From Candidatus Eisenbacteria bacterium (GTDB taxonomy: Bacteria > Desulfobacterota > Binatia > DP-6), in assembly GCA_035577985.1 (NCBI GenBank), contig DATJZY010000157.1, positions 1-37,597 of the forward strand: DNA of 37,597 bases, in the 5' to 3' direction. The stretch's first letter is position 1. Every line of letters starts with the position of its first letter. The notes under the pieces were generated by a model. The model did no database searches. It was not told where the DNA came from and worked only from the letters and a program-made list of their open reading frames with translations. Shown one piece after another: positions 1 through 8,257 of the stretch. The position numbers and the translations under genes are program-made.

Positions 1-452
1 TTCACGAACTCGTTGGCCGCTGCCAGCGGCAGGTCGTGGTGGACGTGCACGTAGGCGATCGCCGCCGTCGGCGCGCGATTGAGGCCACCGTTGCAGTGCA
101 GATACACGACCGCGCCCGCCTCGACGTGACAGTGCACGTGCCCGACGATGGTGGACAGCCGGTCTGCCAGGAACTCGGCGTCGCCGTCGGGGACGGGCAG
201 GTGGTCGAAGGCGATGCCCGTCGCGGCGTACGCTGCGCGCAGGTCGGCGAGCCGCAGGCGCTTGGAGGCGAGGTCGGCGTCGTCCTGGAGGTTCACGACG
301 GCGGTGATACCGTGCGCGTCGCGCAGCCACGGGACGTCGACGACGTTCGGATACTCGCCGACGTAGAGCTGCGGCAGGATCCGGTCGAACCGCGGTGTGC
401 TCGGCCGGACGGCACCGCCGCCGACCCCGTACCAATTGTTGTCGTCGCGCAC
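1..452 (-). CDS. Dual-specificity protein phosphatase, C-terminus cut by window edge
   Basis: A reading frame runs from a GTG at 452 off the left edge (150 residues seen). It carries the cysteine phosphatase signature HC-x5-R at residues 119-126 (HCNGGLNR), followed by AP in place of the usual Ser/Thr. Asp90 in VPDGD is in the right place for the general acid. The preceding text (PQLYVGEYP...VNLQDD) matches the dual-specificity phosphatase fold, which removes phosphate from proteins, carbohydrates or lipids. The substrate cannot be told. The GTG lies two bases after the stop of the clpA fragment (TGAGCGTG), so the pair looks translationally coupled. No ATG is available in the frame. If the clpA fragment is dead, this gene may have lost its promoter. 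The family call is firm; the exact start is less so. Confidence 0.8.
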   Translation of the reverse strand, partial: MRDDNNWYGVGGGAVRPSTPRFDRILPQLYVGEYPNVVDVPWLRDAHGITAVVNLQDDADLASKRLRLADLRAAYAATGIAFDHLPVPDGDAEFLADRLSTIVGHVHCHVEAGAVVYLHCNGGLNRAPTAAIAYVHVHHDLPLAAANEFV

Positions 453-454
453 GC

Positions 455-1027
455 TCAGTCCGCGGGCTCGGAGACCGACTTGGCCGATCGGAGCTTGCTC
501 GGTGGCAGGGGCGAGTAGACGAACGTGAGCTCGTCGGCCGCGACGTCGATTTCGACCTTGCCGCCATCCTTGAGCTTGCCGAAGAGCATCTCGTCCGCCA
601 GTACGCGCTTCACCTTGTCCTGGATGAGCCGCGCCATTGGCCGAGCCCCGAAGGTCGCATCGTAGCCCCGCTCGGCGAGCCACCGGCGCGCCGCCGGCGT
701 CAGCTCGGTCTGCACGCGTCGCTGGGCGAGCTGACCCTCGAGGTCCGTCATGAACTTGTCGACCACGCGCTCGACCGCCTCCGCCCCGAGAGCCGCGGAG
801 AGAACCACCGCTTCGAGACGGTTGCGGAATTCGGGGCTGAACAGCCGCTCGATCACCTTCTGACCCTTCTCGGCGTTCGACACGTTGCCGAATCCGATCG
901 CGGCGGCGGCCATCTCCTGCGCGCCGGCGTTGGTCGTCATGATGAGGATCACGTGGCGGAAGTCGGCCTTGCGGCCCTGCGCATCGGTGAGCGTCGCGTG
1001 GTCCATCACCTGCAGCAGGATGTTTCG
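455..1027 (-). pseudogene. clpA: Truncated clpA: C-terminal quarter of the ClpA AAA+ unfoldase
   Basis: This frame encodes about 190 residues matching the end of the second AAA+ module of ClpA, the ATP-driven unfoldase that feeds ClpP. Visible are NILLQVMDHATLTD, the sensor-1 region ILIMTTNAG, the arginine-finger region FSPEFRNRLE and the sensor-2 box FGARPMARLI. A full ClpA has about 750 residues. Upstream of about 1027 the homology stops and an in-frame TAG follows within about 15 codons. The N-domain, the first AAA module and both Walker motifs of module 2 are therefore absent. The break coincides exactly with the start of an integrase-like tail on the other strand, so this looks like a rearrangement rather than slow decay. 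An assembly chimera is the main alternative. The fragment could still be translated from ATG 1009, but it cannot be a working unfoldase. Confidence 0.85.
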
Positions 1028-1028
1028 C

Positions 1029-1214
1029 GCGACCGACCTGCGCCCCAGGAAGTTCTACGCGACCCGCCAGCTGGTAGCGACCTACTGCGGTACTTCGGTC
1101 GAGATGATCGAGCAGCACTATGGGAAGCGGCTCTCCGACGACATGGGTCGGTGGCTCGAGCACGTCACGGCAAAACCGGTCCCGGACGGTGCCGTTGCAG
1201 CACAAAACCCGTGA
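1029..1214 (+). pseudogene. Tyrosine recombinase (integrase) C-terminal remnant
   Basis: The frame reads ATDLRPRKFYATRQL, then CGTSVEMIEQHYGKRLSDD, then a short tail to TGA at 1212-1214. These resemble the end of phage-type tyrosine recombinases. FYATR contains the second catalytic Arg region, and EMIEQHYG carries the nucleophilic Tyr. In intact family members these two blocks are about 20 residues apart. Here about 8 residues separate them and the usual His after the Arg is missing, so an internal deletion is likely. Upstream the frame reads antisense through the clpA fragment, so no catalytic core remains. The gene points toward the 3' end of the tRNA-Ser 50 bp away, the normal arrangement for an island integrated at a tRNA. 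It is too short to be active. The family assignment rests on motifs only. Confidence 0.7.
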
Positions 1215-1231
1215 CCTTTGCCGTGACCTTT
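1164..1231. repeat. Short inverted and direct repeats beside the integrase tail
   Basis: A 10-bp perfect inverted repeat (GTCACGGCAA at 1164-1173, TTGCCGTGAC at 1218-1227) spans the end of the integrase remnant. Its right arm overlaps an 11-bp direct repeat, CCGTGACCTTT, at 1209-1219 and 1221-1231. These could be a terminator or remnants of arm-type recombinase sites. The sequence alone cannot decide. Confidence 0.5.
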
Positions 1232-1264
1232 TCTCACGCCGCGCTAAGGCACTGATCCTACAAG

Positions 1265-1353
1265 CGGAGGGGGGGAGATTCGAACTCCCGAGGGCCTTGC
1301 GGCCCTGGCGGTTTTCAAGACCGCTGCCTTAAACCGGGCTCGGCCACCCCTCC
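1265..1353 (-). tRNA. tRNA-Ser, anticodon UGA
   Basis: Read on the minus strand, the acceptor arms GGAGGGG and CCCCTCC pair across the gene with G as discriminator base. The anticodon stem GCGGT/ACCGC encloses the loop CTTGAAA, giving anticodon TGA. A long variable arm (stem GGGCC...GGCCC), as expected for a class II serine tRNA, precedes the T arm GGGAG-TTCGAAT-CTCCC. The length is 89 nt. CCA is not encoded. The 3' end faces the integrase remnant, making it the probable attachment site of a lost island. The seryl-tRNA synthetase gene lies about 1.5 kb away on the same strand. Confidence 0.95.
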
Positions 1354-1375
1354 CGATGCCCGAACGCGGCGGGCG

Positions 1376-2362
1376 TCAGGACTTGCCGCCGCCGTGTGAG
1401 AGCTCGTCGTCGATGATGTCCTTGAAGGCTTCGATCGGCTGCGCGCCGGAGATCATGCGCCCGTTGATGAAGAACGCGGGCGTGCCGTTCACGCCGACCG
1501 TGCCGCCGTCGGCGATGTCCTGCTCGATCGCCTTCTGGTCGTTCTTCGCAACGCACGCGTCGAACTTCGTCATGTCGAGGCCGCTGTCCTTGGCGGCCTG
1601 CTTGATGGTGTCCGGGGAGAGCTGGATCTTGAACAGCTTGTTGTTCATGTCCCAGTACTTCCCCTGCTCGTTCGCGCACGCCGCCGCGATCGCCGCCGGC
1701 CGCGCGCTCTTGTGGAACGGCAGCGGGTAGTCGCGGAACACGTAGCGGATCTTGCCGTCGTACGCCTTCAGCACCTGCTCGACCGTCTCCTCCGCGCGCC
1801 GGCAGAACGGGCACTCGTAGTCGGAGAACACGATCATCGTGATCGGCGCGTCCTTCGGGCCCTTCTCGGGGCGCCCGGCCGTCGCCACCTCGACCACCGG
1901 CGCGCGCAGCGCGACCGTGGTCTTGTACTTCGCCTTCAGCTCGTTCACGTACTGCTGCTTGCGCGCCTCCGCCTTCTGGCCCTTCAGGAACTCGACGATG
2001 CGCGGCTTCACCTGCTCGAGCGTCTGCCCGCCGAGCTGCGCCTTGTTGGCGTCGTACACCTGCTGGATCTCCGCGTCGCTCGGCTCGCCGACCTTGGCGT
2101 CGACCTCGGCCTTCAGGAGCGCGTCGGGCGTGGTGCCCTTCGCCTTCGCCTCCTGCGTGAACAACTCCTGCGCGATCAGCTCGTCGAGCCCTTCCTTCAG
2201 GGCCTCGTAGCGCTCGTTGTCGATCTCGATGAGCTTCGCCTTGACCGTCTTGTCGAGCGTGCTGCGCGTGATCTGCGTGCCCCCGACGGTGGCGACGACG
2301 TCGTCGGCGCGGGACACACCCGCGAGCGCGACGGCGATGATGGCGGCGACGATGAATCGCAT
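1376..2362 (-). CDS. Periplasmic DsbA/DsbG-type thiol oxidoreductase with SurA-like N-terminal region
   Basis: The 328-residue protein starts at ATG 2362, preceded by a strong site (AAGGGGGA), and begins with a signal peptide ending near SRA-DD. Residues ~25-150 resemble the N-terminal helical domain of SurA/parvulin chaperones (VATVGGTQITRSTLD..., lysine-rich helices). Residues ~165-328 form a thioredoxin-fold DsbA domain with FSDYECPFCRRAEE, active site CPFC near 182-185, and the cis-Pro loop VNGTPAFFING. It likely acts in the periplasm on protein thiols, either introducing or isomerising disulfides. No DsbB or DsbD partner adjoins it. A single extra Cys in DACVAKN resembles secreted oxidoreductases of this class. 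The frame extends upstream to 2569, but that stretch lacks a signal peptide at its start and crosses the intergenic region, so the shorter start is preferred. Confidence 0.85.
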   Translation of the reverse strand: MRFIVAAIIAVALAGVSRADDVVATVGGTQITRSTLDKTVKAKLIEIDNERYEALKEGLDELIAQELFTQEAKAKGTTPDALLKAEVDAKVGEPSDAEIQQVYDANKAQLGGQTLEQVKPRIVEFLKGQKAEARKQQYVNELKAKYKTTVALRAPVVEVATAGRPEKGPKDAPITMIVFSDYECPFCRRAEETVEQVLKAYDGKIRYVFRDYPLPFHKSARPAAIAAACANEQGKYWDMNNKLFKIQLSPDTIKQAAKDSGLDMTKFDACVAKNDQKAIEQDIADGGTVGVNGTPAFFINGRMISGAQPIEAFKDIIDDELSHGGGKS

Positions 2363-2414
2363 GGATCCCCCTTGGGTTGGTTCGGCGAGGCTACGGGCGG
2401 TTCGGAGCGGGGTC

Positions 2415-2444
2415 AATCTATTCCGTGATCGCGCGATTTTGCAA
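2415..2444 (-). promoter_or_regulatory. Possible sigma70-type promoter for the thiol oxidoreductase gene
   Basis: In an AT-rich island between two divergent genes, the minus strand shows TTGCAA (2444-2439), an 18-nt spacer, and TAGATT (2420-2415). That would place transcription start about 45 nt ahead of the ATG at 2362. Each box matches the consensus at only four of six positions, so this is a candidate only. Confidence 0.3.
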
Positions 2445-2477
2445 TTCGCCGGATCGCGTGCTAGCCGCGGCCCCCAC

Positions 2478-2840
2478 ATGCAGCGCGCACGCTTCGTGGC
2501 CGCCGCCGCATTCGGCATCGCTCTCGCCGGCTGCAGCACCGGCATTCCCGACCTGAACGAGAAGCCCACGAAGTACTACCAGGAGACGGTCACCCTGAAG
2601 GGTCGCATCTCGCGCATGCAGCAGCTCCAGGGCGAAGTCTTGATGGAGCTCGCCGACGCGCACGAGCATCGCGTGCTCGTCCGCGCGCCCGCGCCGGTCG
2701 ACGTCCAGGTCGACGACTGGGTGAAGGTGAAGGGGATCTTCGTCCCGGAGGCCCGGGTCGGCGATCGCATCGTCTACGACCTCCTTCAGGCCGAGGACGT
2801 GAGCCACACCACCGCCCCCTGGTTCCGGAACCTCTTCTAG
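2478..2840 (+). CDS. Small OB-fold-like lipoprotein
   Basis: The protein has 120 residues. It begins with a lipoprotein signal whose lipobox LAGC places the acylated Cys at position 19. The mature part is one small beta-rich domain (ETVTLKGRISRMQQLQGEVLMELAD, then VQVDDWVKVKGIFVPEARVGDRIVYDLL). Its pattern resembles tRNA_anti-like OB-fold domains of unknown role in bacterial lipoproteins. With no Asp at +2 after the Cys it would normally be sorted to the outer membrane. It is divergent from the thiol oxidoreductase gene and convergent with serS, leaving only six bases between stop codons. Function is unknown; the OB-fold call is based on pattern only. Confidence 0.75.
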   Translation: MQRARFVAAAAFGIALAGCSTGIPDLNEKPTKYYQETVTLKGRISRMQQLQGEVLMELADAHEHRVLVRAPAPVDVQVDDWVKVKGIFVPEARVGDRIVYDLLQAEDVSHTTAPWFRNLF

Positions 2841-2846
2841 CGCGCG

Positions 2847-4133
2847 CTACCTGGGATCGCCCGCGGCGATGACGTCGACGCCGCCCATGTACGGCCGGAG
2901 CACCGCCGGCACGACGACGCTCCCGTCCACGCGCTGATACGTCTCCACGACGGCGATCATGATGCGCGGCAGCGCCAGGCCCGAGCCGTTGAGCGTGTGC
3001 ACCAGCTCAGGTTTCGCCTTCGGCGCGGGCCGGTAGCGGATGCTCGCGCGCCGGGCCTGGAAGTCGCGGAAGTTCGAGCACGAGCTCACCTCGAGCCACT
3101 CGCCGCAGCCCGGCGCCCACACCTCGACGTCGAACTTCATCGCCGCCGCGAACGCGAGGTCGCCCGTGCACATGCGGACCACGCGGTGCTGGAGCCCCAG
3201 CCGCCGGCACACGTCCTCCGCGTCGCCGACGAGCGAGCGCAGCTCGTCGTCGGACGTTTCCGGGCGCACGAACTTCACCATCTCCACCTTGTCGAACTGG
3301 TGGCCGCGCTTGATGCCGCGCACGTCGCGCCCGGCCGACATCTTCTCGCGGCGGAAGCACGGGCTGTAGGCGACGTGCCGGATCGGCAGCGCGGCGCCGT
3401 CGATCACCTCGTCGCGGTAGAGGTTCGTGACCGGCACCTCGGCCGTCGGCACCCACCACAGGTCCTCTTCGACGTCGCGATACACGGTGTCGGCGAACTT
3501 CGGCAGGTTGCCGGTGCCGACGAGGCACTCGCCCTTCACCATCGCCGGCGGATACACCTCGGTGTAGCCGTGCTCGCGCACGTGGAGGTCGAGCATCCAC
3601 GTGATGAGCGCACGCTGGAGCCGCGCTCCCGCTCCGCGCAGGATGTAGAAGCGCGAGCCGGAGATCTTGACGCCGCGCTCGAAGTCGAGGATCCCGAGCC
3701 GTGGCCCGAGATCCCAGTGCGGGATCGGCGTGAAGTCGAACGCCGGCGCCTCGCCCTCGGTGCGCACGACCTCGTTCGCCGACTCGTCGGGACCGACGGG
3801 GACGTCGGGATGCGGCAGGTTCGGGATCTCGAGCATGAGCGAGAGGAACGCGTCTTCTGCCGCCGCCACCACCTTCTCGGCCTCCGGGATCCGGTCGCCC
3901 AAGGCCCGCGTCTCCGTGATCGCGCGCTCGCGCTCGGCGGGGTCCTTCATGTCGCGGATGCGGTTCGACGCCTTCGTCCGCTCCGCGCGCAGCGTCTCGA
4001 CGGCCTGGATGGCCTCGCGCCGCACGCGATCGGCCTCCAGCACCGTGTCGATCTGCTCGGGCGGCACGCCCACCTTCGCCAGCTCGGCCTTCACCCGATC
4101 GGGCTCGGCGCGGATCAGTCGGATGTCGAGCAT
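2847..4133 (-). CDS. serS: Seryl-tRNA synthetase
   Basis: The 428-residue enzyme charges tRNA-Ser (and tRNA-Sec where present) with serine using ATP. Residues 1-105 form the long antiparallel coiled-coil arm that grips the tRNA variable arm ([20 protein letters not shown]...). The class II catalytic core follows. Motif 2 is [16 protein letters not shown] near residue 258, with the serine-binding HQFDKVEM after it. Motif 3 is [19 protein letters not shown] near the C-terminus. Length and order match the bacterial type. The ATG at 4133 lies just downstream of the yraN stop, so the two probably share a transcript. A tRNA-Ser gene sits about 1.5 kb further on in the same direction. Confidence 0.97.
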   Translation of the reverse strand: MLDIRLIRAEPDRVKAELAKVGVPPEQIDTVLEADRVRREAIQAVETLRAERTKASNRIRDMKDPAERERAITETRALGDRIPEAEKVVAAAEDAFLSLMLEIPNLPHPDVPVGPDESANEVVRTEGEAPAFDFTPIPHWDLGPRLGILDFERGVKISGSRFYILRGAGARLQRALITWMLDLHVREHGYTEVYPPAMVKGECLVGTGNLPKFADTVYRDVEEDLWWVPTAEVPVTNLYRDEVIDGAALPIRHVAYSPCFRREKMSAGRDVRGIKRGHQFDKVEMVKFVRPETSDDELRSLVGDAEDVCRRLGLQHRVVRMCTGDLAFAAAMKFDVEVWAPGCGEWLEVSSCSNFRDFQARRASIRYRPAPKAKPELVHTLNGSGLALPRIMIAVVETYQRVDGSVVVPAVLRPYMGGVDVIAAGDPR

Positions 4134-4136
4134 TCC

Positions 4137-4565
4137 CTACCCTAGCACGTCGAATGCGGCGCGCACGTGCTCGACGGCGGGCGGCTCCCGGTCGAAGCGG
4201 ACGCCGACCACGTCGAAGCGAGCGCTCCGCTCGCTCCAGCCGTGCGCCGCGAGGAAGTAGCGCGCGACACGAGCCACCCGCCCCTGCTTGCGCCCGTCCA
4301 CGGATTCGAGCGGCGTTCCGAGCCGGTCTCCGCTCCGGCTGCGCACCTCGACGAACACGATCGTCTCGCCGTCGAGCGCGACCAGATCGATCTCGCCCGC
4401 CCGACAGCGGAAGTTCCGCGCCACGACGCGATAGCCGAGCGCACGCACGAAGGTGTCCGCCACCTCCTCGCCGCGCCTCCCGAGCTCCCGCCGCGCATCC
4501 ACCGCGCGCGAGGCTAGGCGTGCCGGCGACGTATCGCAACGTCGCGTTGCGGGGGTGGGGACCAT
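4137..4565 (-). CDS. yraN: YraN/UPF0102 family putative nuclease-fold protein
   Basis: The 142-residue protein contains the UPF0102 pattern: GRRGEEVADTFVRALGYRVVARNFRC, then GEIDLVALDGETIVFVEVRSRSG. This resembles the D-x(n)-E-x-K core of Holliday-junction-resolvase-like nucleases, with EVR where many members have EVK. Family members are usually about 120 residues and begin shortly before the GRRGE motif. For that reason a GTG at 4502 (121 residues) is a real alternative to the ATG at 4565. A perfect 7-bp hairpin at 4535-4551 within the extra stretch also hints that this part may be untranslated leader. The biological role of the family is unsettled. It is coupled to serS downstream and divergent from gatC. 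Confidence 0.85.
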   Translation of the reverse strand: MVPTPATRRCDTSPARLASRAVDARRELGRRGEEVADTFVRALGYRVVARNFRCRAGEIDLVALDGETIVFVEVRSRSGDRLGTPLESVDGRKQGRVARVARYFLAAHGWSERSARFDVVGVRFDREPPAVEHVRAAFDVLG

Positions 4566-4579
4566 GCGGTAGGAACCGC
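4566..4579 (+). promoter_or_regulatory. Hairpin presenting the gatC ribosome binding site in its loop
   Basis: GCGGT-AGGA-ACCGC forms a perfect 5-bp stem with the four-base loop AGGA, which is the best Shine-Dalgarno match for the gatC GTG at 4582. A second perfect hairpin (CGCAACG-TCG-CGTTGCG, 4535-4551) lies just upstream, followed by a G-rich run. The placement may tune translation of the gatCAB operon. The structure is seen in sequence; a regulatory role is inferred. Confidence 0.4.
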
Positions 4580-4581
4580 TC

Positions 4582-4869
4582 GTGGCGATCACGCGCGACG
4601 AGGTCCGCAAGGTGGCCGCGCTCGCGCGCCTGCGGCTGGAGCCCGCCGAAGAGGAGCGCCTCACGGCCGACCTCGACCACATCCTCGACGCCTTCGCGAA
4701 GCTGCGCGCCCTCGACACGACGGGCGTTGCGCCGGCGCGTGCCCTGGCCGAGCCGGCCACGCCGCTGCGCGACGACGAGATCGTGAATCCGCCCGCCGAC
4801 GACGCGCTCCTCGCGAACGCGCCGGCTCGTGAAGGCCGCCACTTCCGCGTCCCCAAGATCATCGAATGA
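4582..4869 (+). CDS. gatC: Asp/Glu-tRNA amidotransferase subunit C
   Basis: The 95-residue GatC starts at GTG 4582 ([34 protein letters not shown]) and ends with the family tail [13 protein letters not shown]. GatC wraps around GatA and GatB and stabilises the amidotransferase that converts mischarged Glu-tRNA-Gln or Asp-tRNA-Asn to the amide. The stop overlaps the gatA start in ATGA (4866-4869), so translation is coupled. It is the first gene of gatCAB, divergent from yraN-serS. Confidence 0.97.
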   Translation: MAITRDEVRKVAALARLRLEPAEEERLTADLDHILDAFAKLRALDTTGVAPARALAEPATPLRDDEIVNPPADDALLANAPAREGRHFRVPKIIE

Positions 4870-6332
4870 GCGCGCTGCACGACCTCTCGCTGCGCGACGC
4901 GGCCATGCGGGTCCGGCGTCGCGAGGTGTCCGCCGTGGAGCTCACGCGCGCGATCCTCGAGCGTATCGCCGCGACCGAGCCGCAGGTCGGCGCCTATCTC
5001 ACCGTCTGCGGCGACGAAGCGCTCGCCGCCGCCGCTGCGATCGATCGCCGGCTCGCCGCCGGCGAGGACGTCGGGCGCCTGGCGGGAGTTCCCGTCGCGC
5101 TCAAGGACATCATCTGCACCGCCGGCGTGCGGACCACCGCGGGGTCGCGCATCCTCGAGCGCTTCGTGCCGCCGTACGACGCGACGGTCACCGCGCGCCT
5201 GCGCGAGGCGGGCGCGGTCATCGTCGGCAAGCTCAACTGCGACGAGTTCGCGATGGGCTCGTCGACCGAGAACTCGGGCCTGGGGACGACCCGCAATCCG
5301 TGGGACGGCACGCGCGTTCCGGGCGGGTCCTCGGGCGGCTCGGCCGCCGCGGTCGCGGCGCGCTCGTGCTTCGGCGCCCTCGGAACCGACACCGGCGGGT
5401 CGATCCGGCTCCCGGCCGCGTACTGCAGCGTCGTGGGCCTGAAGCCGACCTACGGGCGCGTGTCGCGCTACGGGGTCATGGCCTACGCGTCGTCGCTGGA
5501 CCAGGTGGGACCGCTCGCCCGCGACGTCGCCGACACGGCCGTCCTCTTCGATGCGATCGCCGGCCACGACCCGAGGGACTCGACGTCCTCGCCGCGGCCG
5601 TCTCGTGCGCTCGCTGGCTCGCTCGAGGGCGGTGTCCGCGGCCTCCGTCTCGGCATGCCGCGCGAGTACTTCGTCGAGGGCATGCAGCCGGACGTCGAGC
5701 GCGCGGTGCGCGAAGCGGTGCGCGTCCTCGAGGGGGCGGGGGCGTCGGTCGAGTCGGTGTCGCTGCCGCACAGCGAGTACGCGATCGCCACCTACTACCT
5801 CGTCGCCACCGCCGAGGCGTCGTCGAACCTCGCGCGCTACGACGGCGTGCGCTACGGCCTGCGCGTCGCGAACCCCGGATCCAGCGTCGGCGAGATGTAC
5901 GCCGAGACGCGCGCAGCGGGGTTCGGCGCCGAGGTGAAGCGCCGGATCATGCTCGGCACCTACGCGCTCTCCGCGGGCTACTACGACGCCTACTACCTGA
6001 AGGCGCTCCAGGTGCGGACGCTCATCGCGCAGGACTTCACCAAGGCCCTCGCCGGCTGCGACGCCCTGGTCGCGCCGATCGCGCCCACCACCGCGTTCCG
6101 GCTGGGCGAGAAGACCGCCGACCCGCTCACGATGTACCTCTCGGACATCTTCACCATCTCGGTGAACCTGGCCGGGCTTCCGGGCATGTCCATCCCGTGT
6201 GGGTTCGACGGCGACGGTCTCCCCGTCGGCCTCCAGCTCATCGGCAAGCCCTTCGACGAGGCGACGCTCCTGCGCGTCGCCGCCGCCTACGAGGGCTCGA
6301 CCGACTGGCATCAGCGAGGGCCGCGCCTGTGA
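4866..6332 (+). CDS. gatA: Asp/Glu-tRNA amidotransferase subunit A (glutaminase)
   Basis: The 488-residue amidase-signature protein releases ammonia from glutamine for transamidation of Glu-tRNA-Gln or Asp-tRNA-Asn. The Ser-cisSer-Lys triad is visible: Lys80 in [10 protein letters not shown], Ser155 in [10 protein letters not shown] and Ser179 in [12 protein letters not shown]. The glycine-rich amidase signature lies between the last two. Length agrees with bacterial GatA. It overlaps gatC by four bases (ATGA) and gatB by four (GTGA), forming a coupled operon. Having the full enzyme suggests that the genome lacks GlnRS, AsnRS or both, but those genes are outside the window. Confidence 0.97.
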   Translation: MSALHDLSLRDAAMRVRRREVSAVELTRAILERIAATEPQVGAYLTVCGDEALAAAAAIDRRLAAGEDVGRLAGVPVALKDIICTAGVRTTAGSRILERFVPPYDATVTARLREAGAVIVGKLNCDEFAMGSSTENSGLGTTRNPWDGTRVPGGSSGGSAAAVAARSCFGALGTDTGGSIRLPAAYCSVVGLKPTYGRVSRYGVMAYASSLDQVGPLARDVADTAVLFDAIAGHDPRDSTSSPRPSRALAGSLEGGVRGLRLGMPREYFVEGMQPDVERAVREAVRVLEGAGASVESVSLPHSEYAIATYYLVATAEASSNLARYDGVRYGLRVANPGSSVGEMYAETRAAGFGAEVKRRIMLGTYALSAGYYDAYYLKALQVRTLIAQDFTKALAGCDALVAPIAPTTAFRLGEKTADPLTMYLSDIFTISVNLAGLPGMSIPCGFDGDGLPVGLQLIGKPFDEATLLRVAAAYEGSTDWHQRGPRL

Positions 6333-7783
6333 GCGGCGGAATGGAATCCGTCATCGGGCTCGAGGTGCACGCAGAGCTCCTCACGCGCTCGAAGATCTTC
6401 TGCGGGTGCTCGGCGGGCTTCGGTGCGCCGCCCAACACGAACGTCTGCCCGGTCTGCCTCGGGATGCCCGGCGTGCTCCCGGTCCTCAACCGCCGCGTGG
6501 TCGAGTTCGCGATCCGCGCCGGCCTCGCCACCGGCTGCGCCGTCGCGCCGAGCTCGATCTTCGCGCGGAAGAACTACTTCTACCCCGACATCCCGAAGGG
6601 CTATCAGATCAGCCAGTACGAGCTGCCGATCTGCGCCGGCGGCCACATCGACGTCGTGACGGAGGCCGGAACGAAGCGCGTGGGACTGACGCGCATCCAC
6701 ATGGAGGAGGACACGGGCAAGAACGTCCACGACGCGCACGTGGCCGACAGCCTGGTCGACTTCAACCGCTCGGGCGTCCCCCTGCTCGAGATCGTGAGCG
6801 AGCCGGACCTGCGCACGCCGGGCGAAGCGGGGGCATACCTCCGCACGCTGCGCTCGATCCTGCAGTATCTCGAGGTCTGCGACGGCAACATGGAGGAAGG
6901 GAGCTTCCGCTGCGACGCCAACGTCTCGGTGCGGCCGCGCGGCCAGAAAGAGCTCGGCACCAAGGTCGAGATCAAGAACATGAACTCCTTCCGCGCCGTC
7001 GAGCGGGCGCTCGTCTACGAGATCGCGCGCCAGGAGCAGGCGATCGCCGACGGCGAGCGCATCGTTCAGGAGACGCGCCTGTGGGACGCCGATCGCGAGG
7101 AGACGCGATCCATGCGTTCCAAGGAGAGCGCGCACGACTATCGCTACTTTCCCGATCCCGACCTGCTCCCGCTCGCCGTCGAGCCGGCGTGGATCGCCGA
7201 GATCCGGCGCACCATGCCCGAGCTGCCCGCGGAGCGTCGCGCTCGCCTCGAGCGCGAGCACGGGCTCTCGGCCTACGACGCCGACGTGCTCACACAGCGC
7301 AAGGACGTTGCCGACTACTTCGAGGCGGGGGTCCGCGCCGGCGCACCCGCCAAGGACATGGCCAACTGGACCATGACCGAGATCCTCCGCATGGTGCGCG
7401 ACGAGAAGCTCGACGAGGCGCTCGTGATCCGGACCTGGCCGATCGGCCCGACGCAGCTCGCGAAGCTGATCCGGCTGGTCACGACCGGCGTCGTGAACCG
7501 CAACACGGCCAAGGGCCTGCTTCCGAAGCTCCGCGGAACGGAGCTCGATCCCCAGGAGCTGGTGCGTCGCGAGGGCCTCGCGCAAGTGAGTGACCGCGCA
7601 GCGCTCGAGGCCGCGGTGCGCGACGTCATCGCGCGCTGCCCCGATCAAGTGGCCCAGATTCGCGCCGGCAAGGAGAAGGTCATGGGCTTTCTCGTCGGCC
7701 AGGTGATGAAAGCGACCGGCGGCAAGGCGAATGCGCAGATGGTGCAGGACCTCCTGCGCGCGGCGCTCGCCCAATCGTCCTGA
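6329..7783 (+). CDS. gatB: Asp/Glu-tRNA amidotransferase subunit B
   Basis: The 484-residue GatB holds the kinase-like site that activates the mischarged tRNA and transfers ammonia. It opens with [30 protein letters not shown], and the zinc site CGC...CPVC ([11 protein letters not shown]) is intact. Family blocks [21 protein letters not shown] and [10 protein letters not shown] follow. The C-terminal YqeY-like tRNA-binding tail runs to the end ([26 protein letters not shown]). The GTG at 6329 overlaps the gatA stop (GTGA) and has GAGGG eight bases upstream. The ATG at 6341 is an alternative that would shorten the protein by four residues. uspA follows after 14 bases. Confidence 0.96.
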   Translation: MSGGMESVIGLEVHAELLTRSKIFCGCSAGFGAPPNTNVCPVCLGMPGVLPVLNRRVVEFAIRAGLATGCAVAPSSIFARKNYFYPDIPKGYQISQYELPICAGGHIDVVTEAGTKRVGLTRIHMEEDTGKNVHDAHVADSLVDFNRSGVPLLEIVSEPDLRTPGEAGAYLRTLRSILQYLEVCDGNMEEGSFRCDANVSVRPRGQKELGTKVEIKNMNSFRAVERALVYEIARQEQAIADGERIVQETRLWDADREETRSMRSKESAHDYRYFPDPDLLPLAVEPAWIAEIRRTMPELPAERRARLEREHGLSAYDADVLTQRKDVADYFEAGVRAGAPAKDMANWTMTEILRMVRDEKLDEALVIRTWPIGPTQLAKLIRLVTTGVVNRNTAKGLLPKLRGTELDPQELVRREGLAQVSDRAALEAAVRDVIARCPDQVAQIRAGKEKVMGFLVGQVMKATGGKANAQMVQDLLRAALAQSS

Positions 7784-7797
7784 CGGAGGATCGACCA

Positions 7798-8253
7798 ATG
7801 CGCAAAGGCTTCCGGCGCGTTCTAGTGCCGCACGACTTCTCGACCCACGCCGACCGTGCGCTCCGCACGGCGCTCGGGCTGGCCGCCCGCCAGGGCGCGC
7901 GCTTGACCGTGCTGCACGTGACCCAGCCGATCGGCCTGGTGCAGGGGTTCCCTCCGACGGTGATCTTCCAGCGCCCGACGCAGGCGATGCTGGCCAACCT
8001 CACGGCGCAGCTCGCCCGGCGCGTCAAGCGCGTCGCCGGACGGACACGCGGAGGGGCGCCCGCCGTCCGGGTCGCGGTCGGCGATCCGCATCGCGAGATC
8101 GTCGCCGCCGCGCGCCGCGCCGACTTGATCGTCATGGGCACGCAGGGCCTGACCGGCCTTCCGCACCTCCTCATCGGCAGCGTCGCCGAGAAGGTCGTCC
8201 GTCATTCGCCCGTGCCGGTCATGACGGTTCCCCGCCCCGGCAAGCGTGGCTAG
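7798..8253 (+). CDS. UspA-family universal stress protein
   Basis: This is a 151-residue single-domain universal stress protein with a good ribosome site (GGAGGA). RRVLVPHDFSTHADRAL is the typical first strand and helix. The ATP-binding signature G-x2-G-x9-G-S is complete in MGTQGLTGLPHLLIGSVAEKV, so it should be the nucleotide-binding type. It ends with the usual SPVPVMTV strand. Such proteins act in the cytoplasm under starvation or stress; the partner is unknown. It lies 14 bases after gatB, possibly as a read-through passenger, and ends just before a strong hairpin shared with the opposing gene. Confidence 0.92.
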   Translation: MRKGFRRVLVPHDFSTHADRALRTALGLAARQGARLTVLHVTQPIGLVQGFPPTVIFQRPTQAMLANLTAQLARRVKRVAGRTRGGAPAVRVAVGDPHREIVAAARRADLIVMGTQGLTGLPHLLIGSVAEKVVRHSPVPVMTVPRPGKRG

Positions 8254-8257
8254 GAAG

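Noticed and set aside
2363..2569. 69-residue extension of the thiol oxidoreductase
   Set aside because: The extension lacks a signal peptide and runs through the promoter-like AT-rich island. The ATG at 2362 has a strong ribosome site followed by a proper signal peptide.
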